Source of the DNA: Silene conica | Taxonomy: Eukaryota; Streptophyta; Magnoliopsida; Caryophyllales; Caryophyllaceae | Direction: 5' to 3' | Length of the DNA stretch: 64,000 bases | NCBI GenBank assembly: GCA_029255685.2 | Contig: CM055319.2 | Coordinates: 32,141,068 to 32,205,067, forward strand | Shown: piece by piece, positions 58,153-64,000 of the stretch | How the letters are laid out: the number at the start of each line of letters is the position of its first letter | Position numbering within the stretch: position 1 is the first letter of the stretch | The notes under the pieces: generated by a model | Told to the model about the DNA's origin: nothing | What the model saw: only the letters and a program-made list of their open reading frames with translations | Database searches by the model: none | Translations under genes and position numbers: made by a program

Positions 58153-58167
58153 GCTCTGATACCACTT

Positions 58168-60751
58168 TGTAACACCCCCATTTACTTAGGAGCCTGAACT
58201 AGGACTTCCAGGGTAAATAAGACTGTTACCATCCTGGTTAGACCAGGGTAGTAGATATACATAGTGAAAGGAACGCAGTACTTTAAAGTAATTAGTTAAA
58301 CTGTGCTATTACAAGGCTTAGTCCAAAACTTCTAAACAACTGAACTAAAGTAAATGTCGACTATGAAACAACACTAAGTGATCTAGTGACTAGGTAGGTC
58401 CAGTCCACGTCTTTCCTCCATGCCCAGTCCTAGTCCACCTGTCTCTGACCTGAAAGATCTACTCCCCATTCCGGATCATTGTAGGTGAATACGAATACAC
58501 TGTCAACCTCGCGGTTGAGTAGGATAACACAACAATAAATAATAATGCAACACATAAGGATATGCAAATGTTTATGACATGCTCGAGCTCAATCAAAATC
58601 TCATTCTCATACCCTTGCACCAAGCCATACCGAACCTCCCGGCAGACTATACTCGGTCGTCACCGAACACCAGCTCAACAGCTGATAAGACACCAGGCCT
58701 GGTCTGCAGAACCACCCTGGGCTTTACATCAGAACACAATCTGATCCATATCTTTCTCAAAGCTTAATGCATATGCCATGATTATGAATGATGCCAAATA
58801 ATTAAATAAAGACTATCATGCTCAGAAATTCACACTTGCATCCAATAGGTAAAACACAACCACACATAACTTAATACAGAGTAAGCACCAGTGTAACCTA
58901 CCTGTATAGCAAGTCTGCAAATGAAATCACCCTCTAGAAGTATTCCACCTCGAATTCCGTTCCTATATTTATTACTTAATATTAAATTCTATTCGTATAA
59001 ACAAAAGCTACTAAATTACTTAGACATGTTCCAATCTAATTTACTTATATTAAATCGTAAGTATACCCATACAAAAACATGCCCCTATTATACGATTATC
59101 ACTAAGCGGTTATAACTTACTATAAATAGCATAACTCAACCACAGATATTATCGTGTCCCAACACATAGGTAATTATTGTAAATCACCACATAGTTTGTC
59201 GTTAGTAACCATCCCGATAAGTACTAATACCTGATTAAGGCCATACATAATACTATTAACATCAATTTCCAAGTTTAATAATAACGTTAATAATACGAAT
59301 AATAAGAATGTCATTAATAATTATAACAACATCACTAATAATAATAATAATAATATTTCCCATAAGTTAATTACATAAACAATTAAGGAATTATTATTAT
59401 TATTACTAAATCATGCCACTCAAACACTCCAACCACGTTAATCACGCAAAAACACGATAACATACACAGCAGCTCAAAACCGCACCCTCTACCGACTGCC
59501 CTGTCAACCTCCCCTCTCGACACCTGCTGCCACCGCTGGCCTTCCCACTGACACCACCAAGCCCGCCACTGAGCCACGGTGGTTCCAGGGAGGAGGTCAG
59601 TGGCGACTGACCACGACCACAGACACCATAAACACCACCAGAAACCTACCCGCGTGCAAAGAGGAACCCGCAACCTGATTTCGATTCAGAACCACCGTGA
59701 CCAAACCAACCTCCGACACCACCCTCGGCCACCATCTTCACCCCTGGCTCCACCAGACTCGCCACTGAGTCGTGGTGGTTCCAGTGGTGAGGATAGCAGT
59801 CCCAACCACCGTGACAGACGACTCTAGAGCCCTTACAAAAACCCAGATCCGTCGACATAGGTGTTTACACTTATGGTTTTGACAGCCACCATGCCCCACC
59901 GTGAGACACCACAACTTTCATTCCCGACCACCCATCGACACCCCTGACTGCGTTCATGCCAAAAATACTAAAACACAGAGTACATCACTACCAAAAGGTC
60001 ATCGACACCCTCATACAAAACACCAGTCGTGGCCTCTGTTTTGATAAAGCAAAAGAAATAAACGACTCAGACACGACTGATGAAACGAAACACTCTCAAC
60101 GAGGCACCTACTGATAAAAGATAACTTAAGGATAAATGAATCATAGCAATTACATACCACAGATTAAGAATTAGCAAGAGACTCTGATTATTATCATGTG
60201 AGGTAAGCATAATTTCATCTTAAATATCAGAAGAAAACGTGAAAACAGCAAAAACGAGACAAAAGTGTTGACCATACCTCCTTGCCCTAGCCAACGACCA
60301 CCCCTAGGACCCTCTGACCACCGTGACCAAACCTTCCTTTGAAAACTCGGATGTGGCGGCTGTTGGTGTTGTGTGTGTGTGTGAGTCGTTTAGGTTAGAA
60401 TAGGGTTGATTTGGTGGCTTAAATAGGGCGGCAGTCTTGGTAAATCTGAAATTCTGATTTCAGACTTATGAAGTTAGTGTGTGGGTTGTGTTTGGCACGC
60501 AACCCTAGGCCCATGAGCATGCTTTTTCGTGTATGGGTCAGTAGGTCACGCACTCCAAAACCCAAATAAGATGATCATGACTCGGTTTTGTTAAAAACAC
60601 ACATACACGACCCGACACACTATACCCAAAACACCTCTTTCAAACAAACTAATATCGCTTATTATCACCTATTTTTATTATAACTCGTCGACATCAAAGA
60701 AAATAAAACTTAAAATAAACATAAAACGGAATTAAAATACGGAGTATTACA
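58168..60751 (-). repeat. 5' LTR of Tekay-like element (2584 bp)
   Basis: Almost identical to 50238-52820. One base longer owing to a single extra C in a ..CCGTGACCAAACC.. context. Right flank TAAGG equals the left flank of the element. Confidence 0.95.
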
Positions 60752-60756
60752 TAAGG

Positions 60757-61017
60757 GACATGTCTACGACTCAAGGAATGTCTACGAGTCAAGGATAAAA
60801 ATCAGAAAGTGCCATATAGTAGAATAGATCAAAAGCCGAGCAAGAGGGTATCTAGAGTAGATGAAGTTACAAATAAAACCATCGCAACGGTGCAATAGAT
60901 AGATTAAATTAAAAGTAAAAAGTTTCTATTGAAAGTTAAAAGTTCCCAATGAATGACATAACCGTCTACAAACTAGTTCAAAAATCAGCCAAGGATATTA
61001 TCTATTATTTGAAGTAG
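60757..61017. other. CACTA sequence between Tekay insertion and TNP2 gene
   Basis: Starts with ACGAGTCAAGGATAAAAAT-type repeats shared with the other side of the Tekay insertion (50190-50220), confirming that both flanks belong to one CACTA element. The rest is AT-rich 3' flank of the TNP2 gene. Confidence 0.6.
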
Positions 61018-64000
61018 TCAAACCATAATTCCCTCATTATGGTCATCTCGCATATAGACTTCGTCACGTAGTACTTGCGCTTGTTGGCAAGTGGTCGAAA
61101 AAGGAGAAAGTTCATCAACTTGATCATAATCTTCTTCATCAACAACACCATCTACACCAAGAATGCGTCTTTTACCGTTACGGACAACTGACTGTTTCTT
61201 GTCTAAAGGATCCTCAATATAGAAAATTTGCTTTGCTTGAGATGCTAGAATATAGAGGTCGTCTTTGTGACCTAAACAATTGAAATCTACTATAGTGAAA
61301 CCCATATCATCAACATTAACTCCTTTGACACAATCGACCCACTTACATCGAAATAAGGGTACTGAAAAATCATGATAATCAAGATCCCATATATCTTCAA
61401 TTACCCCATAGTAAGGCTTTGTTATATCTACAGGTTGTTTACCCTTTCCTACATATTCAACTGACGATGCCATAACTGTTACACCACTATTTTGCATCGT
61501 ACTTTTTGCATCCTGACGACTTGTGTAAAAGCAATACCCGTTAATATCATACCCTTCATAATATTTGATGGTGAGCTTAGGACCATATGCTAACCATCTT
61601 AAGTTCTCACTTAGGCTATGTGTTGTGTTTGACAACTCTCTCATCACCTTCTCTTTAAACCAGTGTACAAATGTCCGATTCTGTTCACTTACCAACCAAC
61701 CTTCACGTTTATTTGGATTTTGTCTTTTTATGAAGGCAAAATGATCAACTAAATATGGATGCACTTCAGTCATGTGTTGCAAAACATACATATGCACCTT
61801 ATCAAAACAAGCACGGTCAACGGTAATAAACTTTTCCCCAAAGTACCCTTCCCTTGAAGTCGTCCCTCATGCCTAGAGGTAGGGAGTCCGATATATTCCA
61901 CAGTGGTCATGTAATCTTGGCAGAATCCAAGTGTCTCACAAGCAACAGTCGCTTCAACAATACCAGCTTCAGGTCGATACCGATTCCTCACTCGCCTCTT
62001 ATACGTCCCCATCTCTCGCTCCATAGCCCACATGTTTCTGAGGAACACCGGGCCACAAAGTTTAATTTCTCTAACCAAATGAATGATTAAGTGAACCATA
62101 ATGTCAAAAAAACTGATGGGAAAGTACATTTCAAGTTCGCAAAGTGTCACAATAACATCAGCTTGTAGCTCATCTAAAGTCTCCGGATCAATGTCCTTAG
62201 CATTAATTGCACTAAAGAATATGCAAAGCTTAGTGATCACTTGTCTAACATGCTTAGGTAAAACGGACCGAATAGCCACAGGGAGAAGCTGTGTCAACAG
62301 AACATGACAATCATGAGATTTTAGTCCCACTAACTTCAAATCTTTTAATGACACAAGACGACTTATGTTGGAGGAATATCCATGCGGTACCTTCATGCCC
62401 TTTAAAGACTCACATAATGCCACCTTCTCCTTCTTAGATAAAGTAGTGGAAGTCGGGGGTAAGTAAGTACATTGCCCCTTCTGAACTGGTTCTACCTCGA
62501 CACGCCCCCTAGCAACCATGTCATATCTAGCTTTGACCCCATCCTTGGTCTTATTAGGCATGTTCAACAAAGTGCCTATGATACTATCAAACACATTCTT
62601 CTCTACGTGCATGACATCAATACAATGCCTAACCGACAAGTGCTCCCAATATGGTAGGTCCCAAAAGATGGACCTCTTTGTGTGGTACACCCCATCTGGT
62701 GGAGGTTTGTACGGTTTTCCAAATGTTGTGGTGATATTCATAACTCGTTTGTGATACTCTACCCCGCTCAAAAATAATGGAGGCGGTCGGTGCTCAGTTT
62801 TTCCATAGAATGCCTTCTTTCTCTTACGATATTGATGATTTTGGGGAAGAAATCGACGACTACCCGTGTACACATATTTCCCGCAATTCTCCAACCATTC
62901 AGATTCAGTGTCATCACAACAAACGGGGCACCCCTTCGCAGTCTTTAGCCTATAACCAGAGAGGTTTCCATAAGCCGGGAAATCATTAATTGTACAACAT
63001 AGCATAGCACGCATTTGAAAGTGTGAGCCAGTAGCTGCATCAAACACCCTCACACCAACATTCCATAACAACTTCAAGTCTTCTATTAGTGGCGCCAAAT
63101 ATACGTCTATGTCATTACCAGGTTGTTTAGGACCCGATATTAGGAGCGTAAGTAAAATATACTTACTCTTTGTTGTAAGCCAAGGAGGCAGATTGTAAAT
63201 TATTAGCATTACTGGCCAACTGCTATGTTGGGTACTAAGAGTCCCAAAAGGATTTATTCCATCAGTACAAAGCCCCAGTCTTAAATTCCTAGGCTCTCCA
63301 CCAAAATCAGGAAAGGTTCTATCAATTGTTCTCCATTGGGGTGCATCTGCCACATGTCGTAGTTTACCATCTTTATTTCTCTCTTGATGATGCCACACCA
63401 TATATTCTGCATCCTTTGGATTTGAAAAAAACCTCATAAGCCTTGGTATAATTGGCAAATACCATAAGACCTTGATTGGGCTCCCTTTCTTCTTGTACCT
63501 CGCTGCTTTACATCGTGGACACTCGTCTAAGTCACTATAATCTTTCCAGAACAAAATGCAGTCATTTGGGCATGCATGAATTTTTTTGTAACTCGTAGCC
63601 AATGGACACAATACTTTCTTACATCGATAAGTATTAGATGGAAGCTCATTACCCTCTGGCAACATTTCTGATAAAAGTTGCACTAAAGCGGTAAAACTCT
63701 TATCACTCCATCCATTCCCCGCTTTTAAGGTATACAATTTCGACACAGCTGATAAACGGGAGAATTTGGAGCCCGGATATAATGGCGTTTTAGAATCATC
63801 AACTAGCGTTTGGAACATTTCTGGACATTGTATGAAATCTTTTTCTAAATCATCCATCATTCTATCAATATTCTCACCCTCTACGTTGTTTTTCTCATCA
63901 TGACTATCATCGTTATCATTGTCCACATTAATCGGAATATTATTGAACTCCAAACCATGCATCTCAAATTCATCCACATTATCAAACTTGTTCTTCTCAT
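61018..64000 (-). CDS. TNP2-type CACTA transposase (frameshifted; start outside window)
   Basis: Two long open stretches, 61770-64000 and 61018-61797, cover one TNP2 protein. The first is open to the window edge, so the true start lies to the right; it has an acidic N-terminus, the zinc-like HACPNDCILFWKDYSDLDEC and CPRCKAARYKK region, a TNP2 core (HCIDVMHVEKNVFDSIIGTL near residue 450) and a DUF4218-like part (LPVAIRSVLPKHVRQVITKL, CGPVFLRNMWAMEREMGTYK). The second has VHMYVLQH-equivalent sequence and a DUF4216-like part (YYGVIEDIWDLDYHDF, FRCKWVDC, QAKQIFYIEDP). The frame changes by one base near 61830, inside an A/G-rich run, at a place where the family is continuous, so this is probably a disabling indel rather than an intron. 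It acts on CACTA termini. Confidence 0.88.

Larger units (their letters stand above)
50238..60751 (-). mobile_element. Tekay/Del-like chromovirus (Ty3/gypsy), young, nested in CACTA
   Basis: A 10.5-kb minus-strand element with LTRs 50238-52820 and 58168-60751, flanked by perfect TAAGG duplications (50233-50237, 60752-60756). The primer-site complement GCTCTGATACCA is at 58153-58164 and the purine-tract complement GTCTTCCCCCCTTA follows 52820. Gag is at 56672-57658 and pol at 53009-56473, pol ending in a chromodomain-like segment, as in Tekay/Del. Counting by eye, the LTRs differ by about six substitutions and one single-base indel in 2.58 kb, giving roughly 0.1 million years at 1.3e-8 per site per year. 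It looks nearly whole, with about one break. Confidence 0.93.
44281..64000 (-). mobile_element. CACTA (En/Spm) transposon, right end outside window
   Basis: Starts with the CACTA terminus CACTACTACAAAAA, followed by 0.5 kb of subterminal repeats. Its genes run on the minus strand in normal CACTA order: TNP2 transposase (61018-64000) then a transposase_24/Ulp1 gene (45066-48676). Between them lie a probable captured host exon, a tandem duplication and an inserted Tekay element (50238-60751). Without the Tekay insert at least 9.2 kb of CACTA is visible. The left flank ACT (44278-44280) is the expected 3-bp duplication. It may still mobilise relatives, but its own TNP2 gene looks frameshifted. 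Confidence 0.9.

Noticed and set aside
50632-59858. Matched pairs of open frames at 50632-51928 and 58562-59858 that look like duplicated genes
   Set aside because: They are the two LTRs of one Tekay-like element, so the duplication is explained and the frames have no family resemblance.

Overview
This is nuclear DNA of a flowering plant, probably a eudicot. The evidence is one multi-exon host gene whose product I recognise as closely similar to Arabidopsis AT5G04480 (a family-1/GT4-type glycosyltransferase-like protein), surrounded by typical plant transposable elements: Ty1/copia, Athila-like and Tekay-like Ty3/gypsy, CACTA, and hAT, Tourist and Stowaway MITEs. No species call is justified. 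All family assignments are from memory of motifs; no search was run.

Left part (1-16.9 kb). A battered gypsy remnant (300-1190) precedes 13 consecutive coding exons (1649-15112, + strand) covering about 878 residues up to the stop codon. The N-terminal exon or exons lie beyond the left edge. Every mobile sequence found inside this gene sits in an intron: a 189-bp inverted-repeat MITE, a Stowaway, a Tourist-like element, two hAT-like MITEs with perfect 8-bp duplications, and a 1254-bp solo LTR with a 5-bp duplication. One intron appears to use a GC donor. Downstream are a possible LTR-like fragment and a 706-bp inverted-repeat element with a GC-rich core.

Middle part (16.9-28.9 kb). A complete-looking but decayed copia element (16908-21631) is flanked by ATTAA. 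Next comes a complex Athila-like block: truncated LTR, internal region, full 1.8-kb LTR, second partial internal region, then a reversed pol fragment. This family carries a recurrent GGTCGACCGACC/GGTCGGTCGACC hairpin, also found in the solo LTR in the host gene and at a rearrangement boundary.

Right part (28.9-64 kb). One nested stack. Copia element 1 (minus, gag and pol) has its right LTR interrupted after 14 bases by copia element 2 (minus, gag but no recognised pol). The right LTR of element 2 is interrupted 25 bases before its end by a CACTA transposon starting CACTACTACAAAAA at 44281. The CACTA carries a subterminal repeat array, a transposase_24/Ulp1-protease gene, a probable captured host exon, a 364-bp tandem duplication and a TNP2 transposase gene that runs off the right edge. 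A young Tekay/Del-like chromovirus (50238-60751, TAAGG duplications) is inserted inside the CACTA. LTR divergence counted by eye (about 1.3% for element 2, about 0.2% for the Tekay element) agrees with the nesting order.

No tRNA, rRNA, CRISPR or other RNA gene was seen. The only intact host gene is the glycosyltransferase-like one.
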